Notes: a model not told the origin generated them from the sequence alone. A DNA stretch of 64,000 nt from an uncultured Lachnospiraceae bacterium (GCA_910577015.1 CAJTKU010000003.1:210422-274421); one strand, 5' to 3'. Positions 35,883-45,213 are shown, numbered from the stretch's first letter. Translations and numbers: made by a program.

Positions 35883-36401
35883 GTGGCGAGTCTCGTAGAA
35901 AATCTGATAAGCATTTTGGAGCAGGAAAGTACGGAGTACGAAGAACTGCTGGGATTATCAAGGAAGAAAACCCCAGTGATTGTGGCTGGGGATTTGCAGG
36001 GATTGCAACAAATCACGGATGAAGAACAGGATGTGGTAAGCCGTATTAATCATCTTGAAAGCAAGAGGACAGAGGTGATTAAGGATATTGCCAACGTTAT
36101 GAACAAGGATGTTAAAGAATTAAAACTGGTGAATCTGATTCAGATGCTGGAGAACAGACCTTCCGAGAGCAGGAAACTCGCGGAAATTCATGACAGATTG
36201 AAAAAAGTCGTGGGGGATATGCAGCAGGTAAACAATCAAAACAAAGAGCTGATTGCGCATTCCCTTGAGATGGTAGAATTTGACATGAATCTGCTTCAGG
36301 CGATGAAGACGGCGCCGGAAACAGCCAACTACAATAAAGGCGCTTACAGTGCAGGTAACCTGATGGGCGTCGACAGGAGTGGCTTTGATGCAAAAAGTTA
36401 G
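35883..36401 (+). CDS. flgN: FlgN-like export chaperone
   Basis: 172-residue helical protein between flgM and flgK, where FlgN (chaperone for the hook-filament junction proteins FlgK and FlgL) is found in Firmicutes. Helical throughout, with ESTEYEELLGLSRKKTPVIVAGDLQGLQQIT typical of FlgN. GTG 35883 is used with GAGGTAA upstream. Function rests on helical pattern and position. Confidence 0.85.
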   Translation: MASLVENLISILEQESTEYEELLGLSRKKTPVIVAGDLQGLQQITDEEQDVVSRINHLESKRTEVIKDIANVMNKDVKELKLVNLIQMLENRPSESRKLAEIHDRLKKVVGDMQQVNNQNKELIAHSLEMVEFDMNLLQAMKTAPETANYNKGAYSAGNLMGVDRSGFDAKS

Positions 36402-36424
36402 GTTCAATGACGTGAGGTGATAGT

Positions 36425-38083
36425 ATGCCACTGATGGGAAGTTTATATATAGGAGCATCCGGTTTACAGACAGGTCAGAATGCGCTGAACACAACAGCGC
36501 ATAATTTAACAAACGTAGATACGACCGGTTATACCAGACAACAAAGTCTTCTGGGTTCTAAGAGTTACATTACCCTATCCAGAAACCCCGCCGCTGTGTC
36601 AAACCAGCAGTATGGTCTCGGGGTGAATTATTCCGCCGTAAGACAAGTGAGAGATTATTTTCTGGACAAAACATACCGCAAGGAATCAGGCCGCAGTATG
36701 TTTTATGAAGTATCCTCGGAAGTGTTGGATGAAGTGGAAACTTTGCTCGGTGAGATGAACGGCAAGGATTTCCAGACTTCATTGACAAATCTCTGGACTT
36801 CTATCCAGGAGTTGGCGAAAGACCCGTCCAGTTCCGTGAATCAGGGTCTTTTGGTGCAGCGTTCTTCTGAGTTTTTAAGCCGTGCGTCGGTTGTTTATAA
36901 TGGATTGTGCACCTATCAGGACAATCTGAACATACAGGTCAGGGATAAAGTAAATACCATTAATAAATACGGTCGGCAGATTCTGGAGTTAAATGAAGCG
37001 ATAAGCAAGATTGAATGCGGCGGCGTGGAACACGCCAATGACCTTCGGGATGCAAGAAACCAGATTCTCGATGAATTGAGCAGGCTCTGTAAAATGAGTT
37101 ATTCCGAGGATTCGCTGGGGCATGTTTCCGTGCAGTTAGAGGGTGTGGACTTTGTCAAGGGAAGTATGTGCTATGAGATGGGGTTGCATCAGGACGCGAC
37201 AACAGGCTTTTACACACCGTTCTGGCCCCAGAATGCAGAGTACACCATTATGCAGGACGGTTCCAAAAATTATGATATTTCCCATGCCAAGGTGTTTGAT
37301 TTGGAGCAGACAGTTGCTTCTACCATGGACACGGATATCGGCGGGCTGAAAGCGACTTTGCTTGCAAGGGGTGACCACAGGGCGAATTATTCTGATATAG
37401 AAAAGGACTATGACAGCATTTCCCAGTCCATTGTCATGAATATTCAGGCAGAGTTTGACCAGTTGATACACAATGTTGCCACTTCCATCAATAAAGTGCT
37501 GGCAGATGCCTGTGACCCTTCCCGGGGATATCTGTGTGACAGGGATGGTTCTCCGCTGCAATTGTTCCAGAAAGTGACAACGGACGGATATGTCAAAAAA
37601 GATGATGGGGCAGGAAATGAGACATGGGAGTATATGGAAGAGGATTTCAGCTCTCCGGATACCATGTATACCATAAATAATTTGAAAATTAACAGCCACC
37701 TTCTGCAGGAGCCTTCCATGCTGGGATTTATGCTGGCTGACGGCAAGGCGGATTACAAAACGGGCGAAGCGCTTAAGGCTGCTTTTACGGAAGAGTCTTA
37801 CCGTTTAAATCCCAATGTGCAGAAAAAAACGACTTTGGTGGATTATTATACAGACTTGGTTTCCCAGGTGGGTAATACCGGCGATGTGTTTAAGAGCATT
37901 TATGCAAATCAGGAAGCGACCGTGGAGGCGACTTTCGGCGCACGCGAACAGGTTGTGGGAGTATCTTCCGATGAAGAGCTTTCCAACATGATTAAGTTTC
38001 AGAATGCATACAATGCAGCCAGCAGATACATCAATGTCATCAGTGAAATGCTGGAGCATATCATCAATACACTGGCAGTTTAA
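36425..38083 (+). CDS. flgK: Flagellar hook-associated protein 1 (first FlgK copy)
   Basis: 552 residues, exported and placed at the hook-filament junction. Seen: N-terminal D0 helix SLYIGASGLQTGQNALNTTAHNLTNVDTTGYTRQ, with the rod/hook-type N-T-GYTRQ pattern, and C-terminal FQNAYNAASRYINVISEMLEHIINTL. GAGGTGA precedes ATG 36425. A second flgK lies 18 bases downstream; the two share end motifs but differ in length and middle domain. Confidence 0.92.
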   Translation: MPLMGSLYIGASGLQTGQNALNTTAHNLTNVDTTGYTRQQSLLGSKSYITLSRNPAAVSNQQYGLGVNYSAVRQVRDYFLDKTYRKESGRSMFYEVSSEVLDEVETLLGEMNGKDFQTSLTNLWTSIQELAKDPSSSVNQGLLVQRSSEFLSRASVVYNGLCTYQDNLNIQVRDKVNTINKYGRQILELNEAISKIECGGVEHANDLRDARNQILDELSRLCKMSYSEDSLGHVSVQLEGVDFVKGSMCYEMGLHQDATTGFYTPFWPQNAEYTIMQDGSKNYDISHAKVFDLEQTVASTMDTDIGGLKATLLARGDHRANYSDIEKDYDSISQSIVMNIQAEFDQLIHNVATSINKVLADACDPSRGYLCDRDGSPLQLFQKVTTDGYVKKDDGAGNETWEYMEEDFSSPDTMYTINNLKINSHLLQEPSMLGFMLADGKADYKTGEALKAAFTEESYRLNPNVQKKTTLVDYYTDLVSQVGNTGDVFKSIYANQEATVEATFGAREQVVGVSSDEELSNMIKFQNAYNAASRYINVISEMLEHIINTLAV

Positions 38084-38101
38084 TGATAGGAGGAAAGAGA
38101 G

Positions 38102-40024
38102 ATGCCTTCACAATTTTTCGGATTAAATACAGCATATTCAGGGCTTTTGGCGTCCAATGCAGCGCTCAATACAACTTCAAACAATATTGCCAATGTACAG
38201 ACTCTGGGATACAGCAGACAGCACGTGGTTCAGCAGGCAAGCGACGCTTTGAGGGTTTTTCAGACTTACGGCTGTGCGGGAGCAGGTGTGGATACGCTTG
38301 CCATAGAGCGCATCAGGGATGAGTTTTATGACAACAAATACTGGGATGCCAGCACCACCTTGGGCGAATACAGCATCAAGCAGTATTATATGTCGCAGAT
38401 TCAGACCTATTTTAAAGGCAGCATCACAGCGCCGGATTTTAAGAGTATTTTTGACCAGTTTTCCGTGGCGGGCCTGCAGGCGGTACTGAAAAATGCGAGC
38501 AGTACCACCACTAAGGCGCAGTTTATCGGTTATGCAGGCGACCTGACTGATTATTTTAACGGGATGTCAGGTAATCTGGAAAAAGTACAGAAAGATATCA
38601 ATCAGGAAATCAAGCTGAAGGTGGATGAAATCAATTCCCTGGCAAGTGAGATTGCTTCCTTAAACAAGCAAATTAATGTCATTGAACTTTCCGGCCCCAA
38701 AGCCAATGAATTGAGGGACCGCAGAACGGTTCTTCTGGACCAGCTTTCCCAGATAGTGGACATTGAAACGCAGGAAATTCCCATAACGGATGCCAATAAT
38801 CCCGAAAGGGAAACAGGCGCGTTCCGTTTCCTGGTTAAGATTGGCGGGGGACAGCTGCTGCTGGACACCAGCGAATACAAGCAGTTGGAATGCGTAGCGA
38901 GAACCAGCAACGAGAAGGTAAACCAGACAGATATAGAGGGTCTCTATGATATTGTATGGGACGACGGTCAGGATTTTAATATATACAGCGGTACACTGGG
39001 GGGCTCCTTGCAGGGTCTGGTAGAAATGCGCGACGGCAACAATTCAGAGAATTTCAGCGGTATGATTACCGCAACGGGCAGAACCGATGTTACTGCCGCT
39101 GATGGCAGCGTGAAAGCGCATGATACCGTGACGGTACAGGTATCCCACAAATATCTGCAGGATTTGAACAAGTGTAACCTTTCCGATACGGGCGGGATTA
39201 TCAGTCTGGGCAGCCAACAGTTTTATTATGATTCATGGTCTTATACCTGCAGTTATGACGCAGCCGGCAATGCTACTTATTCTTATACATTTGTGTTGTC
39301 GGACAACAGCTTAAATGACAGGAACCTTACCAACGACAGGGTGGGTAAGGTGGCGGAAATCGGCACCAGCATTGATTATCAGGGGATTCCCTATTACATG
39401 AAGCAGATGAATGAATGGGTGCGTACTTTTTCCCAGAAATTCAACGATATTTTAAACAGCGGTTATGATGCATATGAAAATCCCGGCAATGATTTGTTTG
39501 CCGCCAAAATGGCAACCGGAAGTGAACAGTATTCTTTTGGCGCAATGTACCGCTATGACAAACAGACATCAGGAACCATGACGGTAGGCGTGGGGGATGA
39601 CAGCTATTACAAGATGACAGCCAAAAATTTCTCTGTGCTGGCGGCTATGATTGAAGATGCCGACCTTCTTGCAACCAAGAAGAAATCTTCTGACGGGGTA
39701 GAGCAGTATAATGTCCTGACGGAAATCCAGGATATGATAAATGATAAGGAAAAGATGAACTACAGGGGCTGTAAAGCCGGGGAATTTTTGGAGTGCATCC
39801 TTTCAGATGTGGCCTTGAATGCGGGAAATGCCAATACATTCTGTGAAAACTATCAGAGCATTGCAAATAGTGTGGATAACCAGCGAATTTCCATTTCCGG
39901 CGTGGATGAGGATGAAGAAGCGGTTAATCTGGTAAAATACCAGAACGGTTATAACTTGGCGTCCAAGATGATTCAGACACTGACAGAAGTTTATGACAGG
40001 CTGATTTTGGAAACCGGCGTCTAG
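38102..40024 (+). CDS. flgK: Flagellar hook-associated protein FlgK (second copy)
   Basis: 640 residues, longer than the usual 450-550. N-terminus FFGLNTAYSGLLASNAALNTTSNNIANVQTLGYSRQ and C-terminus LVKYQNGYNLASKMIQTLTEVYDRLILETGV are clear FlgK ends; the middle (about 200-480) is enlarged. AGGAGG precedes ATG 38102. Together with the upstream copy it probably forms a two-component junction ring, or each serves a different stage (inference). Confidence 0.9.
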   Translation: MPSQFFGLNTAYSGLLASNAALNTTSNNIANVQTLGYSRQHVVQQASDALRVFQTYGCAGAGVDTLAIERIRDEFYDNKYWDASTTLGEYSIKQYYMSQIQTYFKGSITAPDFKSIFDQFSVAGLQAVLKNASSTTTKAQFIGYAGDLTDYFNGMSGNLEKVQKDINQEIKLKVDEINSLASEIASLNKQINVIELSGPKANELRDRRTVLLDQLSQIVDIETQEIPITDANNPERETGAFRFLVKIGGGQLLLDTSEYKQLECVARTSNEKVNQTDIEGLYDIVWDDGQDFNIYSGTLGGSLQGLVEMRDGNNSENFSGMITATGRTDVTAADGSVKAHDTVTVQVSHKYLQDLNKCNLSDTGGIISLGSQQFYYDSWSYTCSYDAAGNATYSYTFVLSDNSLNDRNLTNDRVGKVAEIGTSIDYQGIPYYMKQMNEWVRTFSQKFNDILNSGYDAYENPGNDLFAAKMATGSEQYSFGAMYRYDKQTSGTMTVGVGDDSYYKMTAKNFSVLAAMIEDADLLATKKKSSDGVEQYNVLTEIQDMINDKEKMNYRGCKAGEFLECILSDVALNAGNANTFCENYQSIANSVDNQRISISGVDEDEEAVNLVKYQNGYNLASKMIQTLTEVYDRLILETGV

Positions 40025-40044
40025 CGTGATATGGAGGTAAATAT

Positions 40045-41628
40045 ATGAGAATTACAAATAAGATTATGCAGAATAATAATCTGACGAATATCAACAATAA
40101 TAAAATCATGCAGGATAAGCTGAGCACGATGATGTCAACGGGAAAGAAAATCAACAGGCCGTCGGATGACCCGGTTATTGCAATCCGTGCGTTGCGCCTT
40201 AGGAGCAATGTGACGGAAGTGACGCAGTATTTTGGAAAGAACATACCGGATGCCGAGAGCTGGCTGGATGTGACGGAAGGCGCATTGAAAAATAACGCCC
40301 AGATTATCACCAACATGATTGGACAGTGCACAAAAGGCGCTAACGGGGATTTGACTTCCAAGGACAGGGAAATTATCTTAGAGCAGTTAAAGGCGCTGAG
40401 AGACGAGATATATTCCACGGCAAATGTTGACTATGCCGGCCGCTTTGTTTTTGCAGGGTACAGGACGGATACCTCCATCGGTTTTCTGGCAGCGGACGAC
40501 ACCCAATATACCATTACCGAGCAGCTTGACAATTCTGCGATTGACAGCATGACTTTTATCAAGACCACGGCAGTGGCAAACGGTAATGTTGTGGATATCA
40601 ATGATATCAACCAGACCAATTATGCAGACATAGAGGTTATGGAGGCAGACGTTACTAAAGTGGAAGTACATCGTATCCGTCTTGCGTACAACAACCTGAA
40701 CGACGGAATGGTGCCGACCATCACAAGAGTGACAGGAAAGGACGCTGCGGGCAATATAACAACGGAGGATGTGGTGAATCCGGTAAATGTCTGTCATTCC
40801 TATGAGGTGCCTACGGCGTATGAACTGGCGAGCCAGAATCCCGACGAGGTTTATTTTATACCGGAGACCGGGGAAATGGTGCTGGGAGAAAATGTATACA
40901 GCAAAATGATGACATACAAGGATGCAGCCAATACCGCTACGGCAAATGAAGGAGAAATCCGCATTACTTACCAGAAGAATGAATGGCAAAAAGGGGATTT
41001 GCGGCCTGAACACTATTATGCATGTACAGCTGAAGATAAAGACGGCAATGTTATTGATTATAATGAAGAGTATCTCAAGGGCACCGATGCGGAGAAACAG
41101 GTAATTGAGTATGATGTGGGCTTTAACCAGACAATCCGTATTAATACGACGGCAGATGAATGTTTTGAACCGGGAGTCGGCAGGGAAGTGGATGACCTGA
41201 TTAATGTGCTTGGAGAAGTGCAGGGGTTGGAAGAAGTAGCAGGAAAACTGACGTCCATGCTGGAAAACGAGACGGATGACGCCAAGAGGACGACATTGCA
41301 GCTGAGACTGAAAGCAGCCAACAAAGCGCTGTCTTATGCGAAGGATAAAATGCAGAGAATGTTTGAGGGCGGTATTACCGCCATGCAGGGATATCTGGAC
41401 GCCAACAATCTGGCGCTGACAAACTGCGGTACAAGAAGTTCCAAACTGGAGCTTATTGAAAACAGGAAGAGGGACCAGAAAACCACCTTTGAAACATTGC
41501 AGTCTGAAAATGAAGATATTGATATCACGGATGTTATTATTCATATGAAGAGTGCGGAACTGACATATTCCGCTGCGCTGATGGCAACCGGAAAAGTGGC
41601 ACAGACAAATCTGCTGAATTTCATTTAA
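40045..41628 (+). CDS. flgL: Flagellar hook-associated protein 3 with large central insertion
   Basis: 527 residues against about 300 in the family. Conserved N-terminus MRITNKIMQNNNLTNINNNKIMQDKLSTMMSTGKKINRPSDDP and C-terminus IDITDVIIHMKSAELTYSAALMATGKVAQTNLLNFI. An insert of some 230 residues (about 160-390) makes up the exposed domain; it includes acidic and asparagine-rich stretches. Placed between FlgK and flagellin. GGAGGTAAATAT precedes ATG 40045. Confidence 0.92.
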   Translation: MRITNKIMQNNNLTNINNNKIMQDKLSTMMSTGKKINRPSDDPVIAIRALRLRSNVTEVTQYFGKNIPDAESWLDVTEGALKNNAQIITNMIGQCTKGANGDLTSKDREIILEQLKALRDEIYSTANVDYAGRFVFAGYRTDTSIGFLAADDTQYTITEQLDNSAIDSMTFIKTTAVANGNVVDINDINQTNYADIEVMEADVTKVEVHRIRLAYNNLNDGMVPTITRVTGKDAAGNITTEDVVNPVNVCHSYEVPTAYELASQNPDEVYFIPETGEMVLGENVYSKMMTYKDAANTATANEGEIRITYQKNEWQKGDLRPEHYYACTAEDKDGNVIDYNEEYLKGTDAEKQVIEYDVGFNQTIRINTTADECFEPGVGREVDDLINVLGEVQGLEEVAGKLTSMLENETDDAKRTTLQLRLKAANKALSYAKDKMQRMFEGGITAMQGYLDANNLALTNCGTRSSKLELIENRKRDQKTTFETLQSENEDIDITDVIIHMKSAELTYSAALMATGKVAQTNLLNFI

Positions 41629-41645
41629 ACGAAATGGAGGAAAAC

Positions 41646-42104
41646 ATGAAGGTAAACACAAAAATCTTTGGGGAAGTAGATATTTTAGAGGAAAGGATGA
41701 TTACCTTTTCGGGGGGGATTATCGGTTTTCCTGACTTGAAACAGTTTGCATTGATTTATGATGCGGATAAGGGAACGGATTCGGGAATCCGTTGGCTCCA
41801 GTCCATACAGGAGCCAGGGTTTGCCATGCCGGTAATGGACCCGCTTGTAGTGTGTCCGGATTACAATCCCGAAGTAGAAGATGAACTGCTGCAGGAACTG
41901 GGAGAGTTAAACAGTGATAATCTTTTGGTTCTGGTAACGGTTACGGTACCGTCTGATATCACCAAGATGACAGTCAACTTAAAAGGTCCGATTGTCATTA
42001 ATTCCGGAAGCAGAAAAGCATGCCAGGTGATAGTGGAAGGCGATGCGTATGCCGTAAAATTCCCGATTTACGATATTTTACAGGCGAATAAGGGGGGTGA
42101 GTAG
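41646..42104 (+). CDS. fliW: Flagellar assembly factor FliW
   Basis: 152-residue protein that binds flagellin and antagonises CsrA in Firmicutes. Seen: TKIFGEVDILEERMITFSGGIIGFPDLKQFALI and the MTVNLKGPIVINSGSRKACQVI block typical of FliW. ATG 41646 is chosen; GGAGGAAAAC lies between it and an upstream ATG at 41634. Its stop codon abuts the csrA start with no gap. Confidence 0.94.
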   Translation: MKVNTKIFGEVDILEERMITFSGGIIGFPDLKQFALIYDADKGTDSGIRWLQSIQEPGFAMPVMDPLVVCPDYNPEVEDELLQELGELNSDNLLVLVTVTVPSDITKMTVNLKGPIVINSGSRKACQVIVEGDAYAVKFPIYDILQANKGGE

Positions 42105-42326
42105 ATGCTGGCTTTATCCAGAAAGAAAAATGAGGCAATTATTATCAACAACAACATTGAGGTCACCGTGCTGGAAGTAAAGGGCGACCAGGTTAAAATC
42201 GGCATTTCCGCTCCGAAAGAAGTGCCCATTTACCGCAAAGAAGTCTATGTGCAGATTCAGGATGCCAATAAGGCGGCGGCAGATACTTCGGGTCTTGCGG
42301 CGCTGGAAAATCTGCTCGGAAAGTAA
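42105..42326 (+). CDS. csrA: Translational regulator CsrA
   Basis: 73 residues. Seen: MLALSRKKNEAIIINNNIEVTVLEVKGDQVKIGISAPKEVPIYRKEVY, the RNA-binding beta-strand protein that blocks ribosome access at GGA motifs. Known from Bacillus: represses flagellin mRNA until FliW titrates it. The GGGGGGTGAG ribosome site lies inside the 3' end of fliW, so translation is coupled. A likely target hairpin is in the fliC leader at 61236-61268. Confidence 0.95.
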   Translation: MLALSRKKNEAIIINNNIEVTVLEVKGDQVKIGISAPKEVPIYRKEVYVQIQDANKAAADTSGLAALENLLGK

Positions 42327-42338
42327 ATATAAAAGTTG

Positions 42339-42380
42339 GTAAGAAGGAGTCCGTGATACGGACTCCTTCTTACTTGCAAA
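42339..42380 (+). terminator. Terminator after csrA
   Basis: Perfect 16-base stem, GTAAGAAGGAGTCCGT (42339-42354) with ACGGACTCCTTCTTAC (42358-42373), three-base loop. The following TTGCAAATTT is only moderately T-rich. Confidence 0.75.
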
Positions 42381-42418
42381 TTTAACGATATTCCGTTTAT
42401 TAAATTCACAAAATTCTA

Positions 42419-42447
42419 TTGACAATGATTCCGATATAAAGTAGTAT
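42419..42447 (+). promoter_or_regulatory. Sigma-A type promoter for the coiled-coil gene
   Basis: TTGACA (42419-42424), 17-base spacer, TAGTAT (42442-42447). A CCGATATA string lies within it but no TAAA is at sigma-D spacing. Confidence 0.55.
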
Positions 42448-42511
42448 GGGATTACACTCTTCCACGGGGCCCCTATTGGCAGAGAAGTTTGAAAGAAAGG
42501 AGAACGGAATC

Positions 42512-43042
42512 ATGACGGATACGGAACTGATTTTACAACGGTTGGATGGCATACAGAATCAAATAGGCCATCTGGAGGAAAGATTTGACAAACTGGAAGA
42601 AAGATTTGACAAGCTGGAAAAAAGGATTGAAGTTCTGGAAGTACGGATGGACAAGCTGGAAAAAAGGATTGAAGTTCTGGAAGTGCGGATGGACAAGCTG
42701 GAAAAAAGATTTGAAGTTCTGGAAGAAAGGATGGACAAACTGGAGGCGAGGTTCGATAGACTGGAAGCAAAAGTTGACAATCTGGAAAAAAGGATTGACA
42801 ATCTGGAAGAAAAAGTCGACAATCTGGAAATCGGACTTGATGGAGAAATCCAGAAAGTATTTGAGGTTACACTAAAGAATAAAGAAGATATCCAGTTGCT
42901 GCTTCTTTACAGGGACCGAATCATTAATGTCAGCAATACGGTTACCAGATTTGATGGGCTGGAAGAGCGGCAGCGTCTGACGGAAGAAGTAGTGGCTGCA
43001 CACAGTGAGGATATCCGTATGCTGAAAAACATGCTGGCATAG
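42512..43042 (+). CDS. Heptad-repeat coiled-coil protein
   Basis: 176 residues; about 15-110 is a continuous string of seven-residue units (LEERFDK, LEKRIEV, LEVRMDK, LEKRIDN), each with Leu and an aliphatic or Phe/Met core, then a helical tail. Soluble, no signal peptide, so a cytosolic rod-like oligomer. The DNA under it holds 42-base tandem repeats. AAAGGAGAACGG precedes ATG 42512. It lies between csrA and flaG with its own promoter and terminator. No flagellar role can be inferred from sequence. Confidence 0.8.
   Translation: MTDTELILQRLDGIQNQIGHLEERFDKLEERFDKLEKRIEVLEVRMDKLEKRIEVLEVRMDKLEKRFEVLEERMDKLEARFDRLEAKVDNLEKRIDNLEEKVDNLEIGLDGEIQKVFEVTLKNKEDIQLLLLYRDRIINVSNTVTRFDGLEERQRLTEEVVAAHSEDIRMLKNMLA
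42608..42733 (+). repeat. Three 42-bp tandem repeats inside the coiled-coil gene
   Basis: Units at 42608-42649, 42650-42691 and 42692-42733 begin GACAAGCTGGAAAAAAG. The first two differ at one base near their ends; the third has drifted more. Each encodes two heptads, so gain or loss of a unit keeps the frame and the coiled-coil register. Confidence 0.85.
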
Positions 43043-43102
43043 GGAAGGCAGAGGAATTGGAGACTGTTGGGAAAGGTTGATTGTAAATGAAGAAGGAAAA
43101 GT

Positions 43103-43150
43103 AACTGCTGCTTTGGACGGAAGTATCCGTATACCGGCGGCAGTTTTTTT
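43103..43150 (+). terminator. Terminator after the coiled-coil gene
   Basis: AACTGCTGC (43103-43111) pairs with GCGGCAGTT (43137-43145), one wobble, with an inner stem GGACGG/CCGTAT possible, then TTTTTG. Confidence 0.75.
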
Positions 43151-43161
43151 GTGTTTACCTA

Positions 43162-43189
43162 TAAACTTATAGGCGTCAGTGGCCGATAA
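43162..43189 (+). promoter_or_regulatory. Sigma-D (sigma-28) type promoter for flaG-fliD-fliS
   Basis: TAAA (43162-43165), 16-base spacer, GCCGATAA (43182-43189), close to the Bacillus consensus TAAA-N15-GCCGATAT. About 47 bases before the flaG start. Confidence 0.65.
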
Positions 43190-43235
43190 AAAAATTAGAA
43201 AACTGAAAAGACGATTTCACATGGAGGTGACAAAA

Positions 43236-43673
43236 ATGGCAATTGAACCATTAGGAAGCATTATGAGTGTACAGGCACAAAGCCAGGTACAGACAAAGCC
43301 GGTGTCACAGTCGGCTAAATCCTCAGTAGAATACACGGATGTTTCTGCTCAGGAAAGTGTAAAACAGGTGGACAACACCATCAGCATTGTCGACAATGCC
43401 CAAAACAAGGGAGGTTCCGGCAATGAAAGGGGCGGCAGTGAAAGCAAGCAGCCCAGCAACGAGCAAATCAAGAAGGCTGTTGAGGCGCTGAATAAGAAGA
43501 TGTCTAATTCAGAGGCTATTTTCGGCATTCACGAGAAGACTAACAGAATCACAATCAAAATTGTCGACAAGGATTCCAAAGAAGTGATTAGGGAACTTCC
43601 GCCGGAAAAGACCCTGGATATGATTGCCAAGGTGTGGGAACTGGCAGGTATTCTTGTGGACGAGAGAAGATAG
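43236..43673 (+). CDS. flaG: FlaG-family flagellar protein
   Basis: 145 residues: a disordered Gln/Ser-rich first half, then the FlaG domain (about 75-145) with AIFGIHEKTNRITIKIVDKDSKEVIRELPPEKTLDMIAKVWELAGILVDERR. FlaG is found next to fliD and affects filament length in several bacteria. ATG 43236 is chosen with GGAGGTGACAAAA before it; the upstream GTG and ATG in frame are weaker. Followed 12 bases later by fliD. Confidence 0.9.
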   Translation: MAIEPLGSIMSVQAQSQVQTKPVSQSAKSSVEYTDVSAQESVKQVDNTISIVDNAQNKGGSGNERGGSESKQPSNEQIKKAVEALNKKMSNSEAIFGIHEKTNRITIKIVDKDSKEVIRELPPEKTLDMIAKVWELAGILVDERR

Positions 43674-43685
43674 GAGGAATAGAGC

Positions 43686-45209
43686 ATGGCTGGTATGAGG
43701 TTAACCGGGCTTATGTCCGGAATGGATACAGAAAGTATCATACAACAGTTGGTAGAATCAAGAAAAACAAAAGTTGACAAGACCAAGAAAGCACAGACAA
43801 AGCTGAACTGGAAACAGGATGCATGGAAAGGTTTGAATACCAAACTGCAGAACCTGCAGAAGAAGTTTCTTGCCAATATGCGTTTTTCAACTGACTATGC
43901 AAAGAAGACCACTAAGGTTTCCAACAGCAGCAAAATCAGTGTAATTACCGGTGAAAACGCGGTAGACGGCGTACAGACGCTGGAAGTGGAAAAACTGGCA
44001 AAGACCGGTTATTTGACCGGCGCTAAATTAGAGGGAAACAGCGGGGAGTTAACGGCTCTTTCAAAGATTAGCGATATTAAAGGCGCAGAGAATGTAAATG
44101 GAACCATTAATTTTGCGTCAAAAGACGGTAAGACATCCATAGATATTGAAATCAACGGTGACACTACGATTTCCGATGTGCTCACCCAGTTGAAGAGTGC
44201 AGGCGTAAATGCCAGCTTTGATGCTAAACAGCAGAGATTTTATATCAGTTCCAAAGAATCCGGTGAGGCAAATGACTTTACGATTTCCGGCAAGGATGCA
44301 GCAGGTGCGGAAGCGCTGGCGGCTCTGGGGCTTGATACGAATAATGCCGATGCAAGCAAAAAGGCAACCAAGGTTGACGGACAGGATGCAGTTATCTATC
44401 TGAATGATGCATTGTACACCAGCACCAACAATACTTTTGAAATCAACGGTCTGACTTTTACCGCCCTGGATGAAACCAACGGTGAAAAGGTTACGGTTAC
44501 CACGCAGAATGACACTGACGGCATTTATGACATGCTGAAGAACTTCCTGAAAGAGTACAATTCCATCATCAACGAGATGGATAAGTTGTACAATGCAGAC
44601 TCTTCCAAGGGTTATGAGCCCCTGACCAATGAAGAGAAGGAAGCTATGTCGGAAAGCGACATCAAGGAGTGGGAAGAAAAAATCAAGAATTCCCTGCTTC
44701 GCCGTGACGATAATCTTTCCACAGTCAGCTCCGCTTTGAAATCCATTATGTCCAGCGGCATCGAAGTAAACGGTAAGACGATGTATCTCTCCAATTTCGG
44801 TATCAATACGCTGGGATATTTTGAAGCTCCCGACAACGAGAAGAATGCATACCATATTGACGGTGACCCGGATGACGGCAATACCTCCGGCAACCCTGAT
44901 AAGTTAAAGAGTATGATTTCCAGCGACCCGGATACGGTTATTTCCTTCTTCACCCAGCTGTCAAAGAATATGTATGACAAGATGAGTGAATTATCTAAGT
45001 CGGTGGATGGATACAGGACTTTCGGCAACTTCTATGACGACAAGAAGATGAAGTCTGATTATGACGATTACACAAGCAAGATTGCCGAATTGGAAGATAA
45101 GCTTGCAAAATACGAGGATAAATGGTATGCTAAATTCAGCGCCATGGAAACTGCTCTGGCTAAAATGCAGCAGAATGCGAGCGCAGTTACCAGTTTATTA
45201 GGAGGTTGA
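43686..45209 (+). CDS. fliD: Flagellar filament capping protein FliD
   Basis: 507 residues, exported cap that helps flagellin fold at the filament tip. Seen: N-terminal RLTGLMSGMDTESIIQQLVESRKTKVDKTKKAQTKLNWKQDAWK (FliD_N) and the C-terminal coiled region KIAELEDKLAKYEDKWYAKFSAMETALAKMQQNASAVTSLLGG. Middle region beta-rich and variable. AGGAGG precedes ATG 43686; fliS starts four bases after its stop. Confidence 0.94.
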   Translation: MAGMRLTGLMSGMDTESIIQQLVESRKTKVDKTKKAQTKLNWKQDAWKGLNTKLQNLQKKFLANMRFSTDYAKKTTKVSNSSKISVITGENAVDGVQTLEVEKLAKTGYLTGAKLEGNSGELTALSKISDIKGAENVNGTINFASKDGKTSIDIEINGDTTISDVLTQLKSAGVNASFDAKQQRFYISSKESGEANDFTISGKDAAGAEALAALGLDTNNADASKKATKVDGQDAVIYLNDALYTSTNNTFEINGLTFTALDETNGEKVTVTTQNDTDGIYDMLKNFLKEYNSIINEMDKLYNADSSKGYEPLTNEEKEAMSESDIKEWEEKIKNSLLRRDDNLSTVSSALKSIMSSGIEVNGKTMYLSNFGINTLGYFEAPDNEKNAYHIDGDPDDGNTSGNPDKLKSMISSDPDTVISFFTQLSKNMYDKMSELSKSVDGYRTFGNFYDDKKMKSDYDDYTSKIAELEDKLAKYEDKWYAKFSAMETALAKMQQNASAVTSLLGG

Positions 45210-45213
45210 CAAA

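Noticed and set aside
40387..41661. Open 424-codon minus-strand frame opposite flgL
   Set aside because: Shadow of flgL; Cys/His/Ile-rich product with no family pattern.
42401..42437. CCGATAT at 42431 as a sigma-D promoter for the coiled-coil gene
   Set aside because: Nearest TAAA is 26 bases away; a sigma-A pair with 17-base spacing fits better.
42608..42733. Regular repeats suggesting a CRISPR array
   Set aside because: Units are contiguous with no spacers and encode in-frame heptads of a coiled coil.
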